A program made the position numbers and the translations under genes. Below are positions 56,029-64,000 of a DNA stretch of 64,000 bases, piece by piece (position 1 is the first letter of the stretch; each line of letters begins with the position of its first letter). Origin of the DNA: Magnetovibrio sp. (GTDB taxonomy: Bacteria; Pseudomonadota; Alphaproteobacteria; Rhodospirillales; Magnetovibrionaceae); assembly GCA_026196495.1 (NCBI GenBank), contig JAPHSY010000031.1, forward strand, positions 1 through 64,000, given 5' to 3'. The notes beneath the pieces were generated by a model. It worked only from the letters and a program-made list of their open reading frames with translations, ran no database searches and was not told the origin of the DNA.

Positions 56029-56106
56029 CTGTTGTTTTCCTTTGAAACATGATTAAGTGAAAATATATTGTGATTGTTTCAACCACCAGGGCAAGGGGCG
56101 GATTGC

Positions 56107-57477
56107 ATGCGAATAAATAATCTTAGCCAGAAAGCCCGGACAATTGCAGCTTTGTGTGTACTTGTTTTTGTTATGGTGGTGGCAGAATTAGTGGCGGCAA
56201 TAACGCAAGACCGTGCCCTAGAACATGAACGCACAGAGGTGGTTGAAGAACTGTCTTTATTGCGTGCAAGACTGGAGGCCGAGGTCAACTCCACCCTGTT
56301 TTTGACCCACGGTATGATCAGCTATGTCGCGATCAATCCAAGTACGACTTGGGCCAATTATAAAGCCATGGCTTCCGAGCTGTTTAAGGATGATAACCAT
56401 ATTCGCAATATCGGTTTGGCTCCTAACAATATTGTTCAGTTTGTTTACCCGCTGGTCGGTAATGAACGCGTCCTGGGGCTGGATTATCGAAATAATAAGG
56501 ATCAATGGGCGGCTGTTAAACGTGCGATAGAGTTGGACAAGACCGTCGTTGCCGGCCCCTTGACCTTGGTCCAAGGCGGGCAGGGTTTGATAGCGCGCAC
56601 ACCTATTTATGAACGTGCCAGTGCACTGACACCCGGCAAAGAACGCAAGTATTGGGGGCTCGCATCAATCGTTATTGATACACAATCCTTGTTCAGCGCG
56701 GTTGGGTTGGCCGCGCGTCATGGAACATTGGATATTGCTGTTCGGGGGCGTGACGGATTGGGCGAAAAAGGGGAAACATTTTTAGGCCGTGAGGCGTTGT
56801 TTGCTCAGCCCGATAGCGTGAAATTGCACGTTACGATGTCTCATGGCAGCTGGCAAATTGCCGCCGTTCCGATAGGGGGATGGGGTGTTGGTGATCGCTC
56901 ATCTTTGATCGTGCGTTCCATCGGCTTGGCTATTGGTGCAATTTTATCAATTTTAATCTATGTGCTTTTGACACTTATCCACCGCAATCAAGTTTTGGCC
57001 CTTCATGATCCGCTGACTAAGTTGCCCAATCGCCGCTTGATGTATGACCGTTTGGACCAGCTTGCGGGGCTTTACAAACGAAATTCGAATGGCTTTGCAT
57101 TGCTGTTTATTGATCTGGATGGTTTTAAAGCCATTAATGATCGTTTTGGTCACGATGTTGGTGACCAAGTTCTGATCGAAGTGAGCGAACGCCTAACAGC
57201 ATTGACACGCCAGACAGATACCATCTCTCGCGTTGGTGGGGATGAGTTTGTTGTTGTTTTGCCCTGCAATGGCGATAGATGTGCACTCAGTTTGCTTGTG
57301 GATAAAATTAGTGCGGGGCTAAATGCGCCAATGATTGCCTTGGGTTACGAGGTTGATATCAAGGCTTCAGTCGGATGTGCTTGTTTCCCGGAAGATGCCG
57401 ATACTGTAGATGCCTTGATGAAGTTGGCTGATGACAAGATGTATGAAACCAAACATTCAAAGTTGCAGGTTTCCTGA
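56107..57477 (+). CDS. CHASE-sensor diguanylate cyclase (membrane GGDEF protein)
   Basis: A 456-residue membrane protein. TM helix 1 (ALCVLVFVMVVAELVAAI), periplasmic CHASE-like domain (about 45-265, with the typical RNIGLAPNNIVQFVYPLVGN and GPLTLVQGGQGLIARTPIYE), TM helix 2 (SIGLAIGAILSILIYVLL), then GGDEF (290-455) with LHDPLTKLPNRRLMYDRL, FIDLDGFKAINDRFGHDVGD and RVGGDEFVVVL. An intact RxxD I-site (RQTD) sits five residues before the loop, so product inhibition is expected. ATG 56107 has AAGGGG upstream. It makes cyclic di-GMP in response to an unknown extracellular ligand. Confidence 0.92.
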   Translation: MRINNLSQKARTIAALCVLVFVMVVAELVAAITQDRALEHERTEVVEELSLLRARLEAEVNSTLFLTHGMISYVAINPSTTWANYKAMASELFKDDNHIRNIGLAPNNIVQFVYPLVGNERVLGLDYRNNKDQWAAVKRAIELDKTVVAGPLTLVQGGQGLIARTPIYERASALTPGKERKYWGLASIVIDTQSLFSAVGLAARHGTLDIAVRGRDGLGEKGETFLGREALFAQPDSVKLHVTMSHGSWQIAAVPIGGWGVGDRSSLIVRSIGLAIGAILSILIYVLLTLIHRNQVLALHDPLTKLPNRRLMYDRLDQLAGLYKRNSNGFALLFIDLDGFKAINDRFGHDVGDQVLIEVSERLTALTRQTDTISRVGGDEFVVVLPCNGDRCALSLLVDKISAGLNAPMIALGYEVDIKASVGCACFPEDADTVDALMKLADDKMYETKHSKLQVS

Positions 57478-57524
57478 TTGATCCATGGCTTTCAATTGTG
57501 TGCCAGTGTGCATATGTTTAAGAC

Positions 57525-58196
57525 ATGTTGAAAATACTATCCTTAGTCATTTCGGTTTCCCTGGTTGGGGGTGTGAGCTTATGGGCCATGCCGGTTGGGG
57601 CAGCAACATGTGAAGTGCCGAAGAAGAACGTCGTACATGTGCGCGTTCTTGATCCTGCAGCGAAGGTTGTTCAGCGTGAAACCTTGAATAAGATTAATTC
57701 CAAAGCCAAAGCACATGGTTTGATGAAACGCAACAATTTGGTGCTGGGTTTGACTCATAGTGAGGTGGAAACAAGTATGTCCATGCGTTTGCAACATACG
57801 CGGATAGGGAACATGAACTGCATAACCATTGATGAAGTTAAAGTTCGTTTTGGCCATAAAGAATTAGATATTTTGGTGCCGCGTGAATATGCCGCTGGGA
57901 CCTGTCAGTATAATGTAGTGATGCAGCACGAAAAAGAACATGTCCGCGTAAACCGTGAGGGGGTACGTAAGTACGCCAAATTGATGCGGCGTGAACTGGA
58001 AAAAGTTGTTGCCCGGTTTAATCCGCGCCAAGCTTCGAATGTCAAAGCTGCACAAAAAGAGGCCAAAGGCATCTTACAAAAAGCCATGAAACGCGTGGGC
58101 ACAAAATTCCAAAAAGAAATGAAAAAGAAACATGCTCAAATTGATAAGCCCGGTGGGCCTTATGATGCTGCGGGGATGTGTAAAAAGTGGAAATAA
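57525..58196 (+). CDS. Exported protein with HExxH motif, function unknown
   Basis: A 223-residue protein with a signal peptide (MLKILSLVISVSLVGGVSLW, cleavage near VGA). The mature part is basic. The sequence VVMQHEKEHVRVNREGVRKY contains HEKEH, a HExxH-type zinc-protease motif followed by a helix, like the DUF922-type predicted metallopeptidases. Cysteines at CEV, MNC, GTCQ and MCK suggest disulfides. No partner gene. Peptidase activity is a hypothesis. Confidence 0.6.
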   Translation: MLKILSLVISVSLVGGVSLWAMPVGAATCEVPKKNVVHVRVLDPAAKVVQRETLNKINSKAKAHGLMKRNNLVLGLTHSEVETSMSMRLQHTRIGNMNCITIDEVKVRFGHKELDILVPREYAAGTCQYNVVMQHEKEHVRVNREGVRKYAKLMRRELEKVVARFNPRQASNVKAAQKEAKGILQKAMKRVGTKFQKEMKKKHAQIDKPGGPYDAAGMCKKWK

Positions 58197-58222
58197 TCCG
58201 CGACGGATAAGCGGTGTTCCAC

Positions 58223-58609
58223 TTAATGAGTGATCAAATTGCCGCTCATTTCATCCATTTCGAAGTCTTCAAACAATTCGAACTGGGCAGCAGGAAATTT
58301 AGCGTTCAGCAGAGAAATGGCGTGTTCCGGTTTTTGTCCGTTGCTGAGCTTGAGATAAACCAAATCCACTTCCAATGCTGCTAAGCGTTCAATGTTGGTG
58401 ATAGCCAAATTATTAAACTTGGAATTGATCGAAACCGTTTTTGGTAAAGCCGGTGTCATGACAGTGATGTCCTGAAGCACTGATGTAGAACCTGTTTCAT
58501 TGGCATGTGCGGCTGGGATGAAGCTGCCAATCAGGAAGAGCATACTGATTGTAGCGGTCCAAAAAGTAGCCCGTAATGGATGATTGTATTGCATTTTGCA
58601 GTTCATCAT
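58223..58609 (-). CDS. Small exported protein of unknown function
   Basis: A 128-residue protein with a long N-terminal signal region (FWTATISMLFLIGSFIPAAH) and probable cleavage after AHA. The mature part is acidic, about 90 residues (SISLLNAKFPAAQFELFEDF-like end, no cysteines). AAGGA precedes ATG 58607-58609 by 5 bases; a GTG five codons further up and a second adjacent ATG are alternatives. No family recognised. Convergent with the HExxH protein gene, 26 bases apart. Confidence 0.55.
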   Translation of the reverse strand: MMNCKMQYNHPLRATFWTATISMLFLIGSFIPAAHANETGSTSVLQDITVMTPALPKTVSINSKFNNLAITNIERLAALEVDLVYLKLSNGQKPEHAISLLNAKFPAAQFELFEDFEMDEMSGNLITH

Positions 58610-58774
58610 ATCATTCCTTTGCACAACGAGGCTGAATCCACATCAAAAATGCTCATTGATCACATCTAGTCCAGAAGTAGCATATTTCATGCCACTCATC
58701 ATGTTTTGAAAGTCTCTGTGTTCAAATAAGTGTGATAGAATGAATTAGATGCACATCAGAAAGGAAACTTTTGT

Positions 58775-58990
58775 ATGCCTTCGCGACGTCTCAGCGACAA
58801 AATTATCGACGCACACACCGTTGCTTGTGAGGAAGGCAAGCGCGAAATTGCAAAGCTATTGCTGGATGCCTTGGAAATCGATCTGTCTGCCATGGGGGGC
58901 ATAAATACGGAACATCGCGAGTGGTCAGAAGCAATGGAAGGTGCCTTCAGTCTTCATGAAAAGACCTTTGGCGACATCCATTCTGAATAA
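58775..58990 (+). CDS. Small soluble hypothetical protein (71 aa)
   Basis: A 71-residue, acidic, helical protein: MPSRRLSDKIIDAHTVACEE, then GKREIAKLLLDALEIDLSAM and HREWSEAMEGAFSLHEKTFG. AAAGGAAA lies 9 bases upstream of ATG 58775. No domain recognised; helix content and charge suit a small partner or regulator. Convergent with tex, 15 bases from its end. Confidence 0.6.
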   Translation: MPSRRLSDKIIDAHTVACEEGKREIAKLLLDALEIDLSAMGGINTEHREWSEAMEGAFSLHEKTFGDIHSE

Positions 58991-59005
58991 GACCGTTTTC
59001 TGTTG

Positions 59006-61336
59006 TTAGTTTGATTTTCCTTTGGCGCGGGCAAAAGCTTCAGCTAAGGCCCCACCGCCAGTGTCACGACCTGTATCACGAGAGGGTGAAGCGCCGTGCT
59101 TTGCATTGCGCTTGGGATTGTTGCCCTTGTGTGATGGTTTTGATGAACGTTGCGGTGTTTCATCCGTGCTTGTGTCGCTGCGCATGGTCAGCGAGATGCG
59201 CTTTCGCGTGATGTCGACATCTTGAACCCGCACTTTGACCACATCACCGGGCTTGACCACGTCGCGTGGGTCTTCGACAAACTTGTCGGCCAATTGTGAG
59301 ATGTGTACCAAGCCATCTTGATGCACGCCGATGTCCACGAATGCCCCAAAGTTGGCAACGTTGGTGACGACACCCTCTAGGCGCATACCAGGTTGCAGAT
59401 CGCTCATTTTTTCAACACCGTCTTTAAACTCTGCCGTTTTAAATTCTGGGCGAGGATCGCGTCCAGGTTTTTCCAGTTCAGCCAAAATATCTTTGATGGT
59501 TTCCGTGCCATGATTTTCATTGGCGAAAGTTTTGGGGTTGAGGCCCCTAATAACCTTGGCATTGCCCATCAATTCATTCAATTTAACATTGGATTGGGTC
59601 AAAATTTGTTCAATCACCGGATAGCTTTCTGGGTGAACAGATGATCCATCCAACGGATTGTCGCCACCCTTGATACGCAAAAAACCAGCGCATTGCTCAA
59701 AGGCTTTGTCGCCCAATCGTGGGACAGAAAGCAGTTCTTTGCGGTTCTTGAAGGCGCCGTGTGTGTCGCGATATTCCACAATGTTGCTAGCCAAGCTTTC
59801 GCCCAAACCAGAGACCTGCGCCAACAGGGGCTGAGATGCAGTGTTGAGATCCACACCCACGGCGTTTACGCAATCTTCCACAACGGCTTCCAACGCGCGG
59901 TTCATACGGTGTTCTGATACATCGTGCTGGTATTGGCCAACACCAATGGCTTTGGGCTCAATCTTGACCAGTTCCGCCAAGGGATCTTGCAAGCGACGCC
60001 CAATCGAAGCTGCGCCACGCAAAGAAACGTCCACGTTGGGGAATTCCTTGGCGGCATAGGCAGATGCGGAATAAACTGAAGCACCTGCTTCGGACACCAT
60101 AATCTTTTTCAGCTTCAGTTCGGGGAAGCGTTCTGTCACTTCGGATGCCAACTTGTCGGTTTCACGCGATGCGGTGCCGTTGCCAATGGCCACAAGTTCA
60201 ACATTGTGTTTGTGTGCCAAGGCACCGACAACGCCAATGGCTTCATCCCATTTACGTTGTGGTTCGTGCGGATAAATTGTGGCGGTGTCGACAAGCTTAC
60301 CTGTGGCATCGACCACGGCAACTTTCACCCCAGTGCGAAAGCCTGGGTCGAGACCGATGGTTGCACGCTGTCCAGCCGGTGCGGCGAGAAGAAGGTCACG
60401 AAGATTTTCTGCAAACACGCGGATGGCTTCTTCCTCTGCATCGGCCCACAGGCGTTGCATCAAATCCAACTCGATATGTAGTGAAATTTTTACCCGCCAA
60501 GCCCAGCGTGCACATTCGATCAACCAACCATCGGCTGGGCGACCTTCATCACTGATGTCGAAATAATTGGCAACCCGCATTTCATAAGGGTGGGGATAAG
60601 GCGGGTTTTCCGGATCGCCGACCACCAAACTGACACGCAGAACTTCTTCTTTGCGCCCGCGAAAGATTGCCAAGGCACGGTGGGATGGTGTGTCTTTTAA
60701 GGGCTCGTTGTGCTCGAAGTAGTCTGAAAACTTTGCCCCTTCTGTTTCTTTGCCTTCAATCACACGGGCCGTGAGTTTGGCCTCGTCCCACATGGCATCC
60801 CGTAACTGGCCAACAAGTTCGGCATCTTCGGCAAATTGTTCAATGAGGATTTGTTTTGCACCATCAAGGGCCTTGGCGGCGTCGTTGATGCCAGCATCAG
60901 GGTTGAGAAATTTTTCAGCCTCCGCCAGTGGATCAAGCGAGGGATTGCCTCTGAGGTCCAAGGCCAAAGGCTCCAAACCGGCTTCGCGGGCGATTTGGGC
61001 CTTGGTGCGACGTTTGGGTTTGTAGGGCAGGTATAAGTCTTCCAGGCGCGCTTTGGTGTCGGCGGTGTTGATTTTGCCCTTCAGTTCGTCTGTCAGCTTG
61101 CCTTGTTCGTCAATGCTTTTGAGGATGGCGTCGCGGCGTTCGACCATTTCACGAAGATAGCGCAAGCGTTCTTCCAAATTGCGCAATTGGGTGTCGTCCA
61201 AGCCCCCGGTGACCTCTTTGCGATAGCGGGCGATGAACGGCACGGTAGAGCCACCATCCAACAATTCAACGGCTGCAATCACTTGGTTGTCACGAACGGC
61301 CAATTCGGCCGCGATTTTCTGGGCAATGGTGGACAC
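59006..61336 (-). CDS. tex: Tex family S1 RNA-binding transcription accessory protein
   Basis: A 776-residue protein. The start is GTG 61334-61336 with AAGGAG 7 bases upstream; longer readings add an implausible segment. Domains: Tex N-terminal ([20 protein letters not shown]), YqgF/RNase H-like core (about 315-440, [20 protein letters not shown]), helix-hairpin-helix pair ([20 protein letters not shown] and [20 protein letters not shown]), and C-terminal S1 (about 635-710, [20 protein letters not shown]). The tail is Ser/Lys/Gly-rich. Tex acts in transcription and affects virulence gene expression and stress tolerance. Downstream of the second TRAP operon but separated by a terminator. Confidence 0.95.
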   Translation of the reverse strand: MSTIAQKIAAELAVRDNQVIAAVELLDGGSTVPFIARYRKEVTGGLDDTQLRNLEERLRYLREMVERRDAILKSIDEQGKLTDELKGKINTADTKARLEDLYLPYKPKRRTKAQIAREAGLEPLALDLRGNPSLDPLAEAEKFLNPDAGINDAAKALDGAKQILIEQFAEDAELVGQLRDAMWDEAKLTARVIEGKETEGAKFSDYFEHNEPLKDTPSHRALAIFRGRKEEVLRVSLVVGDPENPPYPHPYEMRVANYFDISDEGRPADGWLIECARWAWRVKISLHIELDLMQRLWADAEEEAIRVFAENLRDLLLAAPAGQRATIGLDPGFRTGVKVAVVDATGKLVDTATIYPHEPQRKWDEAIGVVGALAHKHNVELVAIGNGTASRETDKLASEVTERFPELKLKKIMVSEAGASVYSASAYAAKEFPNVDVSLRGAASIGRRLQDPLAELVKIEPKAIGVGQYQHDVSEHRMNRALEAVVEDCVNAVGVDLNTASQPLLAQVSGLGESLASNIVEYRDTHGAFKNRKELLSVPRLGDKAFEQCAGFLRIKGGDNPLDGSSVHPESYPVIEQILTQSNVKLNELMGNAKVIRGLNPKTFANENHGTETIKDILAELEKPGRDPRPEFKTAEFKDGVEKMSDLQPGMRLEGVVTNVANFGAFVDIGVHQDGLVHISQLADKFVEDPRDVVKPGDVVKVRVQDVDITRKRISLTMRSDTSTDETPQRSSKPSHKGNNPKRNAKHGASPSRDTGRDTGGGALAEAFARAKGKSN

Positions 61337-61395
61337 GTGGTGCTCCTTAAAATGATATCGGGAGAAGCTTTTAGACCGATTCGTACAAATCAAAA

Positions 61396-61417
61396 AGCCC
61401 CCCTGAAAAGGGGGGCT
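61396..61417 (-). terminator. Terminator of the second TRAP operon
   Basis: On the minus strand AGCCCCCCT (61417-61409), loop TTTC, AGGGGGGCT (61404-61396), then TTTTT. A good rho-independent terminator about 95 bases after the dctM stop and before the tex start. Further up, ACAGGTG (61443-61449) and CACCTGT (61477-61483) form a second weaker inverted repeat. Confidence 0.88.
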
Positions 61418-61511
61418 CTTCAACGAACGTTCCACGTTATATACAGGTGGGATTGGGGGTCTTGAGGACCTGGTGTCACCTGTGTACAGCGTCAACGTTC
61501 AGGGGGGCTTG

Positions 61512-62873
61512 TTATTGAAGATCGACAATCTCCGGTCCCATCAGGGAATTCGGTAACCATGTGGAAACCGCCGGGATATAAGTGACGATAATCAAGAATA
61601 CCAACAAGATAGCCAACCAAGGCAGCGACGCCTTGACCACCCGCATGAGCGACATGCCTGTAATACCGGCCGTCACGAACAAGTTGAGCCCAACTGGTGG
61701 CGTAATCATGCCGATCTCCATGTTCACCACCATGATGATGCCCAAGTGAATTGGATCAATGCCCAATTCCATGGCGATGGGGAACAGGATTGGCGCCATG
61801 ATCAACAAGATCGCAGACGGTTCCATGAAGTTACCAGCAACCAGCAAAATTATATTGACGACGATCAAGAAGGACCAAGGTTCGAAGCCAGCAGAGATAA
61901 TCATTTCCGTGATAGCGTGCGGAATGCGTTCTGTGGTCAGCACGTGTGCGAACAACATGGCGTTGGCGATGATGAACATCAACATGATGGTCACACGACC
62001 GGCGTCCATTAAGGTATCGGATATGTCCTTGTGGACGAAAATACCTATGATCGTTTTCATGATCGGGCCGCGTTCGGCACCTTTTTTCAGCGGGCCGATG
62101 TCACGGTAGACAAAGACAGCAATAAGATAAGCGTATACAGCAGCAACTGCGGCGGCTTCGGTCGGGGTGAATACACCACCGTAGATACCGCCCAAGATGA
62201 TGCCGATGAGTAACAAGCCCCAAATTGCATCGTTGAACGATTCTCTAAATTCTTTCCATTCTGGGAACGGTTGGCGTGGCAGGTTTTTAACGCGGGCGGT
62301 GATGTAGATGGCACCCATCAACATGACACCGGCCAATAGGCCCGGGATCACACCAGCCAAGAACATACGACCAACGGATACGTCGGTTGCGGCGGCGTAA
62401 ACCACCATGACGATGGACGGTGGGATCAAGATGCCCAAGGTGCCTGCGTTGGCGATAACACCTGCGGCAAAGTCTTGGCTGTAACCAGCGCGGACCATAC
62501 CGGCAATAACGATGGAGCCGATGGCCACAACGGTTGCGGGGGAAGAACCCGACACAGCCGCAAACAACATACAAGCGAGAACCGATGCCATGGCCAAACC
62601 GCCGTGGAAGTGGCCCACGCAGTTGGTGGCAAAGCGGATCAAACGACGGGCAACACCACCGGTAGACAAAAATGCCGATGACAACACAAAGAAGGGAATA
62701 GCCATCAATGTATAGTGATGCATGGTGTCGAATAGTTTACCGGCCAGCGAACCTAAGTCATCGCCGGAGAAAAACAAAATGGTTGAGACGGACGCCAAGC
62801 CCAAAGAAATAGCAATGGGGGTACCCAACAACAATAGAGCAAAGAGAGTGACGAACAGGAATGCGATGGTCAT
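61512..62873 (-). CDS. TRAP transporter large permease subunit (DctM family), system 2
   Basis: A 453-residue polytopic protein. DctM motifs: AVSGSSPATVVAIGSIVIAG, VIANAGTLGILIPPSIVMVV, and near the C-terminus GNFMEPSAILLIMAPILFPI with NMEIGMITPPVGLNLFVTAG. Similar length and topology to system 1 but clearly divergent in sequence, so this is a separate system rather than a recent duplicate. Overlaps dctQ2 by 4 bases. Confidence 0.95.
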   Translation of the reverse strand: MTIAFLFVTLFALLLLGTPIAISLGLASVSTILFFSGDDLGSLAGKLFDTMHHYTLMAIPFFVLSSAFLSTGGVARRLIRFATNCVGHFHGGLAMASVLACMLFAAVSGSSPATVVAIGSIVIAGMVRAGYSQDFAAGVIANAGTLGILIPPSIVMVVYAAATDVSVGRMFLAGVIPGLLAGVMLMGAIYITARVKNLPRQPFPEWKEFRESFNDAIWGLLLIGIILGGIYGGVFTPTEAAAVAAVYAYLIAVFVYRDIGPLKKGAERGPIMKTIIGIFVHKDISDTLMDAGRVTIMLMFIIANAMLFAHVLTTERIPHAITEMIISAGFEPWSFLIVVNIILLVAGNFMEPSAILLIMAPILFPIAMELGIDPIHLGIIMVVNMEIGMITPPVGLNLFVTAGITGMSLMRVVKASLPWLAILLVFLIIVTYIPAVSTWLPNSLMGPEIVDLQ

Positions 62874-63499
62874 TGGTCATCTCCCTTCTTTTTATTTTCG
62901 TCTTCGATTTTATGAGCCATTTCGACATCGTCGTGGTGACGCAGGTCTTCTGCTTTTTCATCAGCATGGTCAGCATAAGCAGCCATGGCATCTTGGCCTT
63001 CATCGCCCAGGGTCAAGCCCACATCACGCCCGGTGACAATGCGGTAAGCGATGACCAAGAGACGCCAAATCATCAGGCTAAAACCGATCAACAATACAGA
63101 TTGCGGAATCCACAACGGGATTTTCAAATCTTCCGCTTCAATTTCGTATTCATAAATAATGCCGATGACTTGATCCCAAGATCCGTAAAGCAACAGTCCG
63201 GCGTAAGTGAGACCGGCACCAACAGCAACAAGACCTGCTGCGCGTTGACCGTTTGGTGAAAAGAGCTTAACCAACGCGTCCACACCAATGTGGCTGTGAA
63301 CGCGAATGCCATAAGAGATGCCCATGAGCACCAGCCAAGCAAACAAGAAGGTGGTTAACTCAAGCGCCCAAATGGCGCCTGAGTTAAACACGTAGCGAGC
63401 AACGACTTGGGAGAACGTCACCAGTGTCATCGCGGCGAGCAGGAATGCTAAGAAGCCTTCCTCTGCCTTGTGTAGATAATAAATGATCCGTGATGTCAT
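62870..63499 (-). CDS. TRAP transporter small permease subunit (DctQ family), system 2
   Basis: A 209-residue membrane protein with four TM helices (FLAFLLAAMTLVTFSQVVAR, LELTTFLFAWLVLMGISYGI) and the conserved GIRVHSHIGVDALVKLF segment. The C-terminal 45 residues are highly charged and cytoplasmic. Overlaps the dctM gene (ATGA). Confidence 0.92.
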   Translation of the reverse strand: MTSRIIYYLHKAEEGFLAFLLAAMTLVTFSQVVARYVFNSGAIWALELTTFLFAWLVLMGISYGIRVHSHIGVDALVKLFSPNGQRAAGLVAVGAGLTYAGLLLYGSWDQVIGIIYEYEIEAEDLKIPLWIPQSVLLIGFSLMIWRLLVIAYRIVTGRDVGLTLGDEGQDAMAAYADHADEKAEDLRHHDDVEMAHKIEDENKKKGDDQ

Positions 63500-63533
63500 G
63501 ATGACGTCTCCCGATATTCAGTCGTTGTTATTC

Positions 63534-64000
63534 TTAGTTGTTGCTGGCGACAGCAGCAGCGATCAAATCTTTACCGATTTGATCTTCGAACTTCGCCCAT
63601 ACCGGCTTCATGGCAGCTTTCCACGCAGCGCGTTGTTCGGCAGTCAATTGACGAACCACATTGTGGTTTTGATCGGCCATGATTTTGGCTTTGTTGGCTT
63701 GGTTCAGTTCGTAAGACAGTTTGTTACGCTCATCGGTCACTTGTGTGAGGATGGTTTCCAATTCGGTGCGGATATCCGCCGGCAGGCCGCTCCAGAAACG
63801 CTTGGACACAATCACAGCGTAATCGATGATGCCGTGGTTGGTTTCCGTCACACCGTCCTGCACTTGGTAGAACTTCTTGGAATAGATGTTGGACCAGGTG
63901 TTTTCTTGAGCATCGACAACGCCGGTTTGCAGTGCGCCGTAAACTTCTTTAAATGCCATTTTTTGTGCGCTGGCACCCAATGCTTCCATTTGAGCAACCA
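63534..64000 (-). CDS. TRAP transporter substrate-binding protein (DctP family), system 2, C-terminal part
   Basis: The reading frame is open to the right edge; 155 residues visible, N-terminus outside the window. DctP features are MEALGASAQKMAFKEVYGAL, QTGVVDAQENTWSNIYSKKF and YQVQDGVTETNHGIIDYAVI, the strand-loop that holds the substrate, followed by the C-terminal helices. The GVVDAQENTWSNI form is typical of C4-dicarboxylate binders (DctP of Rhodobacter type), so malate, fumarate or succinate is a reasonable guess. First gene of its operon with dctQ and dctM. Confidence 0.9.
   Translation of the reverse strand, partial: VAQMEALGASAQKMAFKEVYGALQTGVVDAQENTWSNIYSKKFYQVQDGVTETNHGIIDYAVIVSKRFWSGLPADIRTELETILTQVTDERNKLSYELNQANKAKIMADQNHNVVRQLTAEQRAAWKAAMKPVWAKFEDQIGKDLIAAAVASNN

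Overview
The window looks like chromosomal DNA of a free-living, probably marine, alphaproteobacterium of moderate G+C, most likely in or near the Rhodospirillales. The evidence is a CIRCE-controlled groES-groEL operon, two TRAP dicarboxylate-type transporters, a MaeB-type malic enzyme fused to a phosphotransacetylase domain, an ArsR-methyltransferase fusion heading a metF-metH operon, a FetAB pair, and many two-component and GGDEF proteins. The lineage is inferred from gene content and protein style, not from a database match. No phage, CRISPR array, complete insertion sequence or defence island was seen. LAYOUT, 1-13.8 kb: the 5' part of an ettA-like gene (cut by the window edge), a CHASE-PAS hybrid histidine kinase, a [2Fe-2S] ferredoxin, a response regulator whose phospho-acceptor Asp is Glu, a TetR regulator with a dyad upstream, maeB, a PaaI-type thioesterase, a GNAT acetyltransferase remnant, an alpha/beta hydrolase, and a TRAP operon (dctP, strong intercistronic hairpin, dctQ, dctM). 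14.0-19.6 kb: an A+T-richer, all-plus-strand cluster of five genes for glycan or lipid modification (methyltransferase-GT2 fusion, methyltransferase, a HicB-like membrane protein, FkbM methyltransferase, polytopic GT-C-like protein). It abuts a truncated tyrosine integrase beside a tRNA with anticodon CAU, which suggests a decayed genomic island. 19.7-29.9 kb: cytochrome b561 and YceI; an MlaA lipoprotein; the methionine operon (ArsR-methyltransferase, metF, metH, then an MmgE/PrpD gene); and a hemerythrin-like protein. 30-43.4 kb: fetB and fetA, a putative lipoprotein, a DinG-type helicase, two small proteins (one a 58-residue TTG-start ORF whose ribosome-binding site lies in a hairpin), a VCBS/cadherin-like protein behind a sigma-54-type promoter, groEL and groES, then a GT39-like glycosyltransferase, a TVP38-family protein and a polyprenol-phosphate GT2. 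43.6-64 kb: a diguanylate cyclase, a ClC transporter, uvrD/pcrA, prmA, a hybrid kinase, azlCD, an MscS channel, an iron-type alcohol dehydrogenase coupled to a small monooxygenase, a CHASE-GGDEF protein, small exported proteins, tex, and a second TRAP operon whose dctP runs off the right edge. HOW THE GENES WORK TOGETHER: the clearest functional units are the methionine/SAM-cycle operon, the two TRAP importers that could feed C4 acids towards MaeB, the groE stress operon, the envelope glycan genes (14-19 kb and 40.2-43.4 kb), and a set of signalling proteins (two hybrid kinases, one degenerate receiver, two GGDEF proteins). The most notable items not explained by standard annotation are the island scar with its HicB-like membrane protein, the hidden 58-aa gene, the sigma-54 promoter before the VCBS protein, and several signalling or metal proteins with substituted key residues.
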